Of a stretch of 58,033 nt of DNA, positions 34,534 to 43,165 are shown piece after piece. The translations under genes and the position numbers were made by a program. This DNA comes from Mastigocoleus sp. MO_188.B34. GTDB taxonomy: Bacteria; Cyanobacteriota; Cyanobacteriia; Cyanobacteriales; Nostocaceae. Under the pieces are notes generated by a model. That model searched no databases and was not told where the DNA came from. It saw only the letters and a program-made list of their open reading frames with translations. Positions within the stretch are counted from its first letter, which is position 1. Each line of letters opens with the position of its first letter. The stretch is taken from assembly GCF_030065675.1 (NCBI RefSeq), contig NZ_JASJDK010000043.1, positions 1-58,033 of the forward strand. The letters run 5' to 3'.

Positions 34534-35520
34534 TCAAACATCTTCATAGGAAACATCTTTTACAAAACAAAGAGTTGTATAAATTTTTTTGAACCCTATG
34601 GATTCGTATAATTTCAATGCACCATTAGGATTATCTGCATCTACACCCAATTTTGCAACATTCATCCCAGCAGCTTTTAGTTGGTGTAAATTCCTCAATA
34701 AAATAGCTTTTCCCAATCCAATGCGACGAAATTCACGCCGTGTTGCTAAAATACTAATCCACCCTTCTTTATATTCTTTATGTAAATTGTCTTCTGGAAA
34801 GATTTCACCATAACAGCAGGCAGCAAATCTACCATTAGAATCAACTGCAATCAAGTCTAAGTCAGATCTATAGTTTTCACTCTTAAGCCAGTGCTGTAAG
34901 TCTTCCAATGTTACATCATGATGATTCCAGTGGTCTTGAAAAGAATCATTGAATAGCTCTATCCACTTAAGTACATCTTGCTCTGGGTTCGTTGGACGCC
35001 AAGTAAAACCTTCCGGGAAATCTGGTTGGGGAATTTGCTCAGATAACGATCGCTCCATCCGTAAAAAGTAGCGATCAATAGTAAAGCCGTGATTTTTTAA
35101 AATCGCAATTCGTTCAGAAAAAGAATCTCGACAGCGAGAACGCAGCTTAACTTCAAAACCACGCTCTTGTCTTACCTGACGCATTCTTGATTCACCCCAC
35201 CGAATAATCTCAGACTGGAGAGTATAGTTTCTAAGGTTAGGATGAACGTAAATAGATAAATAACCATCAATAACATCACTTGGTTCAGTTATCCATAAAG
35301 AACCGAAACCAACAAGCTTGTTATCAATGTTTTCCCATAAACATATATCGCTTTTTTGGTTGAAACTAGGAGTATTGAAATCATTTCTTAGTTCAGAAAC
35401 TGATGTTTTTTGATCTAACTGATAAGTCGTATCACAAACATTAATTAGATTAGCGATCGCTTCTAAATCTACTTCCCCTACATAAGGACGCATATTTATA
35501 TTATTAGTATTATTTCCCAT
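34534..35520 (-). CDS. Tandem GNAT-family N-acetyltransferase
   Basis: This 328-residue protein has two GNAT folds. The N-terminal half (VGEVDLEAIANLINVCDTTY...LVGFGSLWI...YLSIYVHPNLRN) appears degenerate. The C-terminal half has the acetyl-CoA loop EGWISILATRREFRRIGLGKAIL (about 245-267) and LGVDADNPNGALKLYESIGFKK. The architecture recalls mycothiol-synthase-like acetyltransferases, but the substrate is unknown. It is the first minus-strand gene downstream of the NADAR and macrodomain genes. Confidence 0.85.
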   Translation of the reverse strand: MGNNTNNINMRPYVGEVDLEAIANLINVCDTTYQLDQKTSVSELRNDFNTPSFNQKSDICLWENIDNKLVGFGSLWITEPSDVIDGYLSIYVHPNLRNYTLQSEIIRWGESRMRQVRQERGFEVKLRSRCRDSFSERIAILKNHGFTIDRYFLRMERSLSEQIPQPDFPEGFTWRPTNPEQDVLKWIELFNDSFQDHWNHHDVTLEDLQHWLKSENYRSDLDLIAVDSNGRFAACCYGEIFPEDNLHKEYKEGWISILATRREFRRIGLGKAILLRNLHQLKAAGMNVAKLGVDADNPNGALKLYESIGFKKIYTTLCFVKDVSYEDV

Positions 35521-35540
35521 AAGACATATACGAATAAAAA

Positions 35541-35645
35541 ACTAACCATTAACAATTACCAATTACCCATTACCAATTACCATATGACACTTACGCGTCA
35601 CGCTTCGCTAACACTGCACCAGCAGTGCGGGCGTATACCAATTAC
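35541..35645. repeat. STRR and palindromic repeat
   Basis: CAATTACCAATTACCCATTACC repeats (given loosely) are followed by a GC-rich mosaic, TTACGCGTCACGCTTCGCTA and CACTGCACCAGCAGTGCGGGC. Confidence 0.65.
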
Positions 35646-35655
35646 CAAAACAAAC

Positions 35656-36102
35656 TTATTGCATTCGCAAAATGTTACGCACCTTCATCAAAATTTCTCC
35701 TAATTTATTTTTTCCACTACCGTCAGCACCACAGCCCCAGTAATAATCACTTCGTGCATTTTCAATAATTAACTCATCACTAGTAGCAAGCAAAATTTCT
35801 TGAATATCGGGATGATTTTGAAACTTACACAATACTGCTTGATACATAATTTCATCTTTCACACTTTCCCAATCAGTGCGTAGTGGGTGCTGGCGAGAAC
35901 GTCCCATATTTGCAGCATCTTTTGGAGTTGTGACATCTCGTATTTTGTCAAACCAAAGGTGATCGGTTTCGACAAATTTTTGGGCTTGAAAATAATGTTC
36001 GCTAGTTATCCACCAATCTCCATCTAGCTTAAAACCATGTTGAGAAAAATTAGAAAAACAACCATAAGGCTTTTCACGAGCACTATAAAAATAAATTGTC
36101 AT
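35656..36102 (-). CDS. NADAR (YbiA-like) family protein
   Basis: This 148-residue protein matches the NADAR/YbiA family: YFYSAREKPYGCFSNFS, WITSEHYFQAQKF, PKDAANMGRSRQHPLR, MYQAVLCKFQNHP and YYWGCGADGSGKNKLGEIL. Members are linked to NAD/ADP-ribose metabolism: some act as N-glycosidases on riboflavin-pathway intermediates (YbiA/COG3236) and others remove ADP-ribose from guanine in nucleic acid. The macrodomain gene 400 bases upstream on the same strand fits an ADP-ribose role (inference). Confidence 0.9.
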   Translation of the reverse strand: MTIYFYSAREKPYGCFSNFSQHGFKLDGDWWITSEHYFQAQKFVETDHLWFDKIRDVTTPKDAANMGRSRQHPLRTDWESVKDEIMYQAVLCKFQNHPDIQEILLATSDELIIENARSDYYWGCGADGSGKNKLGEILMKVRNILRMQ

Positions 36103-36155
36103 AATATTGCTCTGTTAAATATTTAGATATTTTCAAAAAAAAAGACATCGTAGTA

Positions 36156-36254
36156 GACTGACACGCCTAAAATGATGCAATAGATTTGTCCTAAAATTTA
36201 TTTCAATTAATGATTTTTGGATTTTGCTAATGCACTATTTTAGCTGTGTCAGTC
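36156..36254. mobile_element. MITE-like element with about 28-bp imperfect terminal inverted repeats
   Basis: The left end GACTGACACGCCTAAAATG (36156-36174) and the reverse complement of the right end (36254 downward, GACTGACACAGCTAAAATA) match over about 28 bases with few differences. The 99-bp, non-coding, AT-rich unit is the form of a miniature inverted-repeat transposable element. No target-site duplication is clear. Confidence 0.65.
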
Positions 36255-36502
36255 CAGTAGGGTGTGTTAGGCGCGCAAATAATATTTTTCTAAGGTTACT
36301 TTTCATCACCGCGCCGTAACGCACCGCCACATAAGATTAATGTATAAAGATGTGTTAAGCACTTAAGAGAATATATATTTTTTAGATTAAATTTAATGTC
36401 CAGTCGTAACACACCATAATTGCAACATATATTTTGATGTAATTTGATATCAAAAATTATTTACTTAAAAAATCATCTTTTAAATATTGTCAAACTTATT
36501 TA
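36255..36502. repeat. Repeat-rich spacer between macrodomain and NADAR genes
   Basis: Words such as GGGTGTGTTAGGCGCGCAAA and CGCCGTAACGCACCGCC belong to the dispersed GTAACGCACC repeat family also seen near 16209 and 50145. No gene is visible. Confidence 0.5.
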
Positions 36503-37021
36503 TTAAAAACCTAATTTTTGCCGAGCATTGAGATAAATTTGATAAACGGAATCATTAAAGCTAACAAATATGATTTTTTCTAAATCATCATTGCCCTGAA
36601 TAAAATTCAAAGTTGACTCAAGGGCAATATTACAAGCTTTTTGAAGTGGATACTCATAAACACCACAACTAATAGCAGGAAAAGCAATACTTTTGATTTG
36701 ATTTTCAACTGCTAATTGCAAACAGGAAAAATAACAAGAAGCTAATAATTCTGGTTCATTCTGTGTCCCACCTTGCCAAATTGGACCGACAGTATGAATG
36801 ACGTATTTTGCTGGTAATTGATATCCCTTAGTAATTTTTGCTTCTCCTGTAGGACAACCATTTAGCAAACGACATTCTTCTAGTAAATCAGGTCCTGCAG
36901 CACGATGAATTGCTCCATCCACACCGCCACCTCCAAGAAGAGAATTATTCGCAGCATTAACTATCGCTTCTACTTCAAGGGTAGTAATATCTGCTCGAAT
37001 TATCTCAATTTGAGTTGTCAT
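36503..37021 (-). CDS. Macrodomain protein (O-acetyl-ADP-ribose deacetylase-like)
   Basis: This 172-residue single-domain protein is of the MacroD/YmdB type: [40 protein letters not shown] (substrate loop), [19 protein letters not shown] and [14 protein letters not shown]. The family hydrolyses O-acetyl-ADP-ribose and mono-ADP-ribose on Glu/Asp residues. It is upstream of the NADAR gene on the same strand, with a MITE-like element in the gap. Confidence 0.93.
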   Translation of the reverse strand: MTTQIEIIRADITTLEVEAIVNAANNSLLGGGGVDGAIHRAAGPDLLEECRLLNGCPTGEAKITKGYQLPAKYVIHTVGPIWQGGTQNEPELLASCYFSCLQLAVENQIKSIAFPAISCGVYEYPLQKACNIALESTLNFIQGNDDLEKIIFVSFNDSVYQIYLNARQKLGF

Positions 37022-37564
37022 ATCATCACCAAAAGCATTGACGTTCTAAGTAATAAATCGATTGTATTTTATTCACATATTCAGGTATTTTGTTGTTTAT
37101 ATTCCTCCTTAATTCGGATTTTTCTTGAGAAATATTGATATTTTTTACTTGTTTATTCTGGTTTTGGAAAGCTTTGAATTGAAAATTTCCAACAGAGATA
37201 TCTAACTTGAAGGTTAAGTGAACTCTCAGCATTTTCTCTTTAACCTATTTTTTCCTGCATCCCTCTTATCTACATTATACTACAACTGTATTACAGAAGA
37301 AATTATTTTACTTTTAATAATTAATTTTTAATAAATTCTTTTTAGTAATTCATTTTAGTTATCAGTTTATGATCCTAACGAGCTAAATTTAATAATCACC
37401 AATTACCACTAAGAACGCGCGCAAAGCGCGAAGCGGCGGCAGGCGGCAGGCAGGCACGCACGCAGTGCTTATGGCTCTTAGCGGAGCGTGACGCCAGTCA
37501 TACGCCACGCTTCCGCTAACGCCAAAAAACTAATGGGTCGCAAAAAAGCAAACCCACTAGCTTC
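37022..37564. repeat. Intergenic region with a dense palindromic repeat cluster
   Basis: The first 370 bases are AT-rich and probably contain the macrodomain gene promoter. From 37413 to 37510 a GC-rich mosaic (GCGCGCAAAGCGCGAAGCGG, GGCAGGCGGCAGGCAGGCA, ACGCCACGCTTCCGCTAACG) breaks the local composition sharply. No convincing gene is seen. Confidence 0.6.
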
Positions 37565-37954
37565 TTAATCACTCATAACCGATGCACAACTCTGTGCTTC
37601 CAACCATAGTTTGTGGAGGAAAAATTCAGTGCGATCGTTAATTGCAGTTACAAATAAACCATTTGCATCTTCACAGCCATCTGATAACCAAGCACCCTTG
37701 AGACTTACTTCTACACATTCAGAATCACAGACACAGAAACTGAAAACTTCCCTATCTTCGCGTTTGGCTTCGGCTTGAAGTGTTTCCAGTCCCAAGACAT
37801 CAACAGGAAGCAAAAAAGATGCAGTACTTGGTTCCACGCATAGAGGTTGACAAACTCGCAGCGCTAAAATCACTCTAGACTGTACCCAATCCTCCAAAGA
37901 CTGAGTGAGGTATTCAAGGTGAAAGTTAGTTTCCATATAAGTTAATTTCAGCAT
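37565..37954 (-). CDS. Conserved hypothetical protein next to an HNH nuclease gene
   Basis: This 129-residue cytosolic-looking protein starts with METNFHLEYLTQSLEDWVQSR after a short lead. It has a Cys-rich middle strand (VFSFCVCDSECVEVSLKG) and a helical C-terminus. I recognise no domain. It begins 16 bases after the HNH gene stop, with AGGAGAGC upstream of its ATG, so the two are probably one operon. Confidence 0.7.
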   Translation of the reverse strand: MLKLTYMETNFHLEYLTQSLEDWVQSRVILALRVCQPLCVEPSTASFLLPVDVLGLETLQAEAKREDREVFSFCVCDSECVEVSLKGAWLSDGCEDANGLFVTAINDRTEFFLHKLWLEAQSCASVMSD

Positions 37955-37970
37955 TCCTCATGCTCTCCTG

Positions 37971-38495
37971 TTATTCCAGGTTTGCTTCTTGCGCAACGCT
38001 CTTCCAAAATTCTTCAGCAAACAAAATTGCTGGGTGGATTGGAGCCTTGGGCTTTGTGCGTAAATTCATCCCCATCTCTCGGGGACTCTTGTCTCCTTTG
38101 CGGAAATTGCACCTTTCGCAAGCAGTAACAACGTTATCCCAAGTATGTTGACCGCCTCTAGAACGAGGGATGACATGGTCTAATGTTAGGTTTTTAACGC
38201 TACTGCAATATTGGCAACTATGGTGGTCTCGCCGCAGTACTTCTCGGCGATTAACGGAGGGAACTTTCCATATCCGTTCGCCAGAAGAAGTTTTTAGACG
38301 GATTTGTCTGGGTACGTAAAGAACTAAGCTTGGTGAATGAAATCGCCATCCTTTTTCTGTTGTTAATTCGATGGGTTCTGCTTTGTTTGTAACAAGCAGT
38401 ACAACTGCTCGCTTAATGTTTATACGAGACAATGGTAGGTAATTTTGAGAAAATACCACCACAGATTGCTCTAAGATTTGTCTTGCGCTTGTCAC
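37971..38495 (-). CDS. HNH endonuclease
   Basis: About 174 residues. The C-terminal half holds a zinc-finger HNH domain: REVLRRDHHSCQYCSSVKNL, TLDHVIPRSRGG (catalytic DH), and NVVTACERCNFRKGDKSP, with two CxxC pairs. The N-terminal half is a beta-rich region common to stand-alone cyanobacterial HNH proteins. The start is taken at the GTG at 38495 because AGGAG lies 7 bases upstream; an ATG 15 bases further up overlaps that ribosome binding site. The role could be DNA repair, defence or homing; nothing decides it. Confidence 0.88.
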   Translation of the reverse strand: MTSARQILEQSVVVFSQNYLPLSRINIKRAVVLLVTNKAEPIELTTEKGWRFHSPSLVLYVPRQIRLKTSSGERIWKVPSVNRREVLRRDHHSCQYCSSVKNLTLDHVIPRSRGGQHTWDNVVTACERCNFRKGDKSPREMGMNLRTKPKAPIHPAILFAEEFWKSVAQEANLE

Positions 38496-38517
38496 AGCTT
38501 GACTCCTCATAAATAAA

Positions 38518-38548
38518 CCCCCGCTTCAAACATGGTCGGAAGCGGGGG
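38518..38548 (-). terminator. Strong hairpin before the HNH gene (terminator or attenuator)
   Basis: CCCCCGCTTC and GAAGCGGGGG form a perfect 10-bp stem with an 11-base loop. On the minus strand it is followed by TTTATTTATG, so it looks like a factor-independent terminator. It sits only about 22 bases upstream of the HNH start, so it either ends an upstream minus-strand transcript or attenuates the HNH operon. Confidence 0.7.
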
Positions 38549-38570
38549 CTTGGAATTGACTTTCAGTCTT

Positions 38571-38840
38571 TTAGTCCTTCATTGGTACAGTATTTCTCGA
38601 CCTGTACCTCCCGCGTTTTCGTTCTCGTTGGGGTGCTAAATCTCGCCCACGAATTTTTGTATATATAAAATTGGTATATTCACGATCTTTGTTAAATTCT
38701 GCAATTAACCGCCTTTTCAGGCTATTTACGCCCACACATAAAAACTCCACTCCCATTGCGCCTGATTCCCGACTGTAAATGCCGTGGGAATAATGCGAGG
38801 AAGTAGAGATGGGCTGAGTTAATATCACAGAAAATTTCAC
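38571..38840 (-). CDS. Possible small basic protein upstream of the HNH gene
   Basis: An open frame of up to 89 residues from a GTG (or about 62 from an internal ATG at 38759) ends 23 bases before the strong hairpin. Its C-terminus is very basic (GRDLAPQRERKRGRYRSRN). The placement before a terminator supports a real transcript, but the ribosome binding site is weak and no family is recognised. It could instead be a non-coding RNA. Confidence 0.35.
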   Translation of the reverse strand: MKFSVILTQPISTSSHYSHGIYSRESGAMGVEFLCVGVNSLKRRLIAEFNKDREYTNFIYTKIRGRDLAPQRERKRGRYRSRNTVPMKD

Positions 38841-38935
38841 CTATATAAGAATTGTTTGTTTGATCCTTTCTTTAAAGATACTACACTTGTATTACTATCC
38901 TGTCTATAGTTTTGTACATAAAAGGAGCAAAAATC

Positions 38936-39271
38936 ATGCATACAATTACTCGCACTCCCACCACCGACATGGAAGTTACTAGCATTCGCTTGGAGCGAGA
39001 ACTCAAGGATAAACTTAAAGAACTTGCGGGCAATCAGGGATATCAAGCCCTGATCAGAAATATTCTGTGGAATTATGTTCAGCAAAAATCGGGAGATTGG
39101 AAGCCGCGATTTTCCAAAACTGATATTAGAGCCAGTATCGCTGCAACCGCTCAACAAGAAGAACGTTGTGTTCTCACTGGTCATTTAATTCAACCCCAAC
39201 AACCAATGCTTTTAGGATTAACAAGAAATGGCGATATGGTACCTTTGAGTGTTGAGAGTTTAGCCGGATAA
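38936..39271 (+). CDS. Ribbon-helix-helix-type DNA-binding protein
   Basis: This 111-residue protein starts at the ATG at 38936, with AAAGGAG at 38921. After a short Thr-rich lead, EVTSIRLERELKDKLKELA followed by YQALIRNILWNYVQ has the strand-helix-helix pattern of ribbon-helix-helix regulators. The C-terminal part (ERCVLTGHLIQPQQPMLLGL) is unassigned. It is divergent from the HNH-side transcript and could regulate it. A frame on the opposite strand is a shadow. Confidence 0.8.
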   Translation: MHTITRTPTTDMEVTSIRLERELKDKLKELAGNQGYQALIRNILWNYVQQKSGDWKPRFSKTDIRASIAATAQQEERCVLTGHLIQPQQPMLLGLTRNGDMVPLSVESLAG

Positions 39272-39290
39272 CTATATAGTTCGGCAAAGT

Positions 39291-39337
39291 GCAGCCCAGC
39301 CACATTTAAGATTTCAATCTTGGGATGGTTGGGCTGC
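39291..39337 (+). terminator. Compound hairpin after the ribbon-helix-helix gene
   Basis: GCAGCCCAGCCA (39291-39302) pairs with TGGTTGGGCTGC (39326-39337) in a 12-bp stem with one G-U pair. An inner hairpin, AAGATT-TC-AATCTT, forms within the loop. It lies 20 bases after the stop codon. The T-run is weak. Confidence 0.65.
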
Positions 39338-40006
39338 TATTGCAACAAGAATTTGTAGTTATAGGAATTTTTTGGCAGTTTCTGATTTGAATGTAAAATA
39401 TTTTAATCAAAAAACTTATAGCAATAATTAGTTTTAATTATATTAATTTAAATTATGAGTTATTTTATTTGAGTATAAACCCTGTAGACTATTGCCAAAT
39501 TAACCACAAAGGACTAAATTCCCACTTAAGATGTAATGAGACTTAAGAATATCAGGCTAAGCATTTGTTTTTAAGGGAAAAGTCAAAGAATACTGAGTAA
39601 ATTCACTCAAATTCACCTTTGGGTAAATTTGGCAGTTTTGACTTTGAGGTGTTATCACATTTAATCATAATACTTAAGTAAAAATAAAACCAAAACTACA
39701 AGTATCACATTTTCTTTGAATTCATCAGTGTTAACGCGGATTCCTCTTGGCGTATATCGATCTGAATTATAGAGTATTTACGGTTTATGTAGATTTACTC
39801 AAAGGATATTCTGAATCAGAGTTAGGGAGTCGTGAATTCATTAATTCGTCTAACCTAATTTACATTCTTTCCTTGTAGCTTTTTAAATATAAACATGTGT
39901 TAGTACTTTTACTCAGTATGAGCCTGTTTATACAAAAATGTTAAAAATTATTCAGATTATGTAGTCAAATTATTTGGTCATCTGAAACATAAAAGAGCTA
40001 TAACAA
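39338..40006. other. AT-rich intergenic region
   Basis: About 670 bases with no visible gene, strong hairpin or repeat. It probably contains the promoter of the following kinase-like gene. Confidence 0.5.
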
Positions 40007-42175
40007 GTGAGAGATATTGCTCAGAAATATATGAGTTCATCAGGGTGCAGCCAAAGCGATCGAGGATTATGGAAATGCCAGGAGTTGGGAACAAATAAAA
40101 TGGGGTCATTATCCAAGAGTGTACCAGGAAGAAAAAAGCGTTTATCGTCCTTGCCGCAATACTCTGATGAATTAGATATAGATCGACAACAAAAGTACCG
40201 GGTTAAGCTGATGCAGCATGAGCAATATGATGCCCACCAGTTAGCACAAAAAATTAATCAAAGTATTGCTAATAGCCCAACTCCAGAAGATATGCTGCAA
40301 GAGATTGCCGAGTTACTAGGCTTGGCTTTTAAAGTCGATTGTTGCTGCTTGGTTACAATTACTAATGGAAGTACGGGAGAGACAATTACAGCAAATTGGT
40401 GTGCCCCTAAAGACTTAGATTTACCACATGCAAATGAAATCCTATCCAGCGATCAATGGGAAAAACATGAGTTAGTATTTGCATCTGAGCCGCCAAAAAT
40501 TGAAGATATTAATTCAATTAATAATACTTTGGCGATCGCTCACGGGCATTTACCCTTACCAATCAAGTCGGTGCTGGTAATTCCCACCAGATTTGGCGGA
40601 AAAATTGATGGCGTAGTCTTTCTGATTAAATCCCAGCCCTATGAGTGGAAAGATTCAGAAAAAGAACTACTCAGAGCGATTGAATCATCATGTGCGATCG
40701 CTTTTTCACAATTAGCACAAACCCAGTTGATTGCTTCCCAGAAAAAGTATGTGGAAACTTGTGCTCTTCATCAAAGTTTAATTCAGCAGTTAACAATTTT
40801 GAGTCGCAGCAACCTGGAGCTAAATCAAATGCTCCAATCTGCTATAGCAGCGACGGCTGAAGCATTGGAAGCAGATCGTGGTTTATTAATATCCTTAAAA
40901 TATACTAATCCCTTGTTTCGCTGGAATCGTTCCAAGGAAGATATTCCTAAAGCCAAAGCGAGAATAGTGGGTAAATGGTCAAGAAATCTGGATAACATTG
41001 TAGTTGATCAATCGGAATCTGCCGAAGATGCTTCTTATTGGCTAAAAGACTGTGGTTTATCTCGGCGTGCTTTTTCTGATTCCAGTAAACCAGTAGTAAT
41101 TAACAATAATTCCGACCGTCGTCGTGGTGATACATCCGGAATTGCACCAGTATTCGCATTGGATGCATTTCCAGCATTACTTTTAGTCCCTTTGGAAAGT
41201 CAAGGAAGAGTCCTAGGATTTATGGCGCTACAACAGTCCGTAGCTCGCTGTTGGAAGCCTGCTGAATTAAATATGGTGGAAATGGTATGCGCTCAATTAA
41301 GTAACGCGATCATCCAAAATCAAACTTTAAGACAGGTTCGAGCTTTAGTAGATGAGCGTACCGATAAGTTACAGGGTAGCTTAGAAGTTCAAGCCAAATT
41401 GTACGAAAGAACTCGCCAGTACGTAAAACAGCTAGCAGAACTCAACGAGCTTAAAGATGAATTTCTCAGCAATATGAGCGATCGTCTACGTTATCCTTTG
41501 ACGAATATGCGGATGGCGTTGCGTAATCTACGTCAAAAGGGAATAGATCCCGAACGTCAAGCAAGATACTTAAATATTCTTGAAGAAGAATGTACTAAAG
41601 AAATTGACTTGATTAACGATCTGCTCACACTGCAAAAATTAGAAACTCATCAAGAGCGTCCCCAATTAGAAAGCATTGATTTAAATACTAAAATTCAAGA
41701 TATTACAGAACGTTTTAAGAAAAAACTCTCAGATAAAGGATTAGAAATTTTATTTGAATTACCAGCAGATTCACTCGAACTCCAAACGGAAATAGAGAGT
41801 TTTGAGCGTATTCTTACTGAATTACTATCAAATGTTTGTAAATATTCCGAACCTGATACAAAAGTAGAATTGCAAGCAGAACACCAAATTTCTGACTCCA
41901 CAGATAAAATATCCATTAAAATCATTAATGTTGGTAGGGGTATATCTCAAGAAGAAGCTACATATATTTTCGATAAATTCCGTCGGGGTAAAGGTCGGTG
42001 GACTCCCGGTACTGGTTTAGGATTGGCGTTGGTAAAATCTTATGTACAGCATCTTAATGGAACGATCGCTGTTGACAGTTCTGAAATTCCCAACTCCGAA
42101 TTAAGCAAAATTTGTTTTACTTTGACTTTGCCACAATTTGCTGAGGAAACTGAACCACCAAATGAAAGTAACTGA
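40007..42175 (+). CDS. GAF-domain histidine-kinase-like protein with degenerate catalytic motifs
   Basis: About 722 residues; no membrane span. The N-terminal 60 residues are low in recognisable features. A first GAF domain (about 75-240) and a second (about 270-440) are joined by helices, followed by a coiled coil (LRQVRALVDERTDKLQGSLE), a HisKA-like dimerisation helix pair (about 483-545) and a HATPase domain (about 590-705). The H-box reads SNMSDRLRYPL: Asp492 stands where the phospho-accepting His should be. The ATPase G1 box reads NVGRG, with Asn641 in place of the usual Asp, while the G2 box GTGLGLALVKSY is intact. Thus it probably senses but does not autophosphorylate normally. The GTG start is uncertain (ATG at 40031 possible). 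It overlaps the next gene by 14 bases. Confidence 0.88.
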   Translation: MRDIAQKYMSSSGCSQSDRGLWKCQELGTNKMGSLSKSVPGRKKRLSSLPQYSDELDIDRQQKYRVKLMQHEQYDAHQLAQKINQSIANSPTPEDMLQEIAELLGLAFKVDCCCLVTITNGSTGETITANWCAPKDLDLPHANEILSSDQWEKHELVFASEPPKIEDINSINNTLAIAHGHLPLPIKSVLVIPTRFGGKIDGVVFLIKSQPYEWKDSEKELLRAIESSCAIAFSQLAQTQLIASQKKYVETCALHQSLIQQLTILSRSNLELNQMLQSAIAATAEALEADRGLLISLKYTNPLFRWNRSKEDIPKAKARIVGKWSRNLDNIVVDQSESAEDASYWLKDCGLSRRAFSDSSKPVVINNNSDRRRGDTSGIAPVFALDAFPALLLVPLESQGRVLGFMALQQSVARCWKPAELNMVEMVCAQLSNAIIQNQTLRQVRALVDERTDKLQGSLEVQAKLYERTRQYVKQLAELNELKDEFLSNMSDRLRYPLTNMRMALRNLRQKGIDPERQARYLNILEEECTKEIDLINDLLTLQKLETHQERPQLESIDLNTKIQDITERFKKKLSDKGLEILFELPADSLELQTEIESFERILTELLSNVCKYSEPDTKVELQAEHQISDSTDKISIKIINVGRGISQEEATYIFDKFRRGKGRWTPGTGLGLALVKSYVQHLNGTIAVDSSEIPNSELSKICFTLTLPQFAEETEPPNESN

Positions 42176-42764
42176 AAAACATTACGCGCCTAAAAAAATC
42201 AATTTTTCCGCTTTTAGCAACAGCACAACAAATCAGGAGAATTTGACTGCAGACGCGGTTAATTCAGAAGCTGTTGATGTCAAAGTCGAAAAAATTTCTG
42301 AGCGACAACGACGCATTAGCGCTAAAATCCATATTCTCCGCCCAATAGAACAGGTCTGGAAAGTCCTTACAGATTATGAGGCTTTAACTCAGTTCGTCCC
42401 TAACCTTGTAAAAAGTCGCCTCTTACCACATCCTACAGGCGGCATTAGATTAGAACAAATAGGTTCTGGGCAATTATTACGGATGAATTTCTCGGCACGA
42501 GTTGTTCTCGATCTGGAAGAATATTTCCCCGACAAGATTTGCTTCGAGATGGTTGAAGGAGATTTCAAAGTTTTCTGCGGATATTGGCTGTTAGCACCGA
42601 TTTATTTAGAGGGGGAAGTTGCAACAAGTCTGTGCTACACCATTGAAGTTTTACCCAGACTAACAATGCCAGTAGGATTAATTGAACGTCGAATGAGCGA
42701 TGACTTACGTTCAAATTTGTTAGCTATTCGCCAACGGACAGAAAACTTGTTTAGCTACCCTTAG
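42162..42764 (+). CDS. SRPBCC/START-like (polyketide cyclase family) protein
   Basis: About 200 residues from the ATG at 42162, inside the end of the kinase-like gene, so the two are translationally coupled. Residues about 55-195 match cyanobacterial SRPBCC proteins: ISAKIHILRPIEQVWKVLTD, FVPNLVKSRLLPHPTGGIRL, FEMVEGDFKVFCGYW. The fold makes a cavity for hydrophobic ligands such as lipids or pigments. The ligand is unknown; the coupling suggests it works with the GAF protein. Confidence 0.85.
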   Translation: MKVTEKHYAPKKINFSAFSNSTTNQENLTADAVNSEAVDVKVEKISERQRRISAKIHILRPIEQVWKVLTDYEALTQFVPNLVKSRLLPHPTGGIRLEQIGSGQLLRMNFSARVVLDLEEYFPDKICFEMVEGDFKVFCGYWLLAPIYLEGEVATSLCYTIEVLPRLTMPVGLIERRMSDDLRSNLLAIRQRTENLFSYP

Positions 42765-43100
42765 AATTTGCGATGAATTAGGTAGAGAAAATCAATACTT
42801 CTCTACCTTAAAGACCATCTTTATACTTGGTTTACAGATTTTTAATATCAATAAATATATCAAATATAACAAATAAATTAAGCTTATATTTTAGTCATTA
42901 GTAAACATATATCTAGGATAAAATATTCTTAAAAAATAAGAAGATATTAAAAACTAATAATTTAATCTTAAATAAAGTCCATAGAAGCTTTAGGTTTAAG
43001 CTAAGATATCAAATTAAACAGTAAAGTTTGCTGCTATGTTTCTGGTGTTTTAAATTTCCGAGAAATTTCTCAGCATTTTAAATTATTGCCGACCTAAAAA
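42765..43100. other. AT-rich intergenic region
   Basis: About 335 bases, strongly AT-rich, without visible genes or repeats. Confidence 0.5.
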
Positions 43101-43144
43101 AATAATAGCTGCGACATAAATTAATTTACGTCGCAGCTATTATT
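43101..43144 (-). terminator. Factor-independent terminator of tRNA-Glu
   Basis: AATAATAGCTGCGAC (43101-43115) pairs perfectly with GTCGCAGCTATTATT (43130-43144). On the minus strand the hairpin is followed directly by TTTTTTTAGG. It lies 22 bases beyond the tRNA 3' end. Confidence 0.9.
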
Positions 43145-43165
43145 TTATAATGATTTTTCTTTGTA

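Noticed and set aside
37413-37510. GC-rich island as horizontally acquired DNA
   Set aside because: It is short and made of the same palindromic words found at other intergenic sites in the window, so it is a native repeat cluster.
38837-39184. Open frame opposite the ribbon-helix-helix gene
   Set aside because: It is antisense to a gene with a good ribosome binding site and recognisable fold; its product has no coherent domain.
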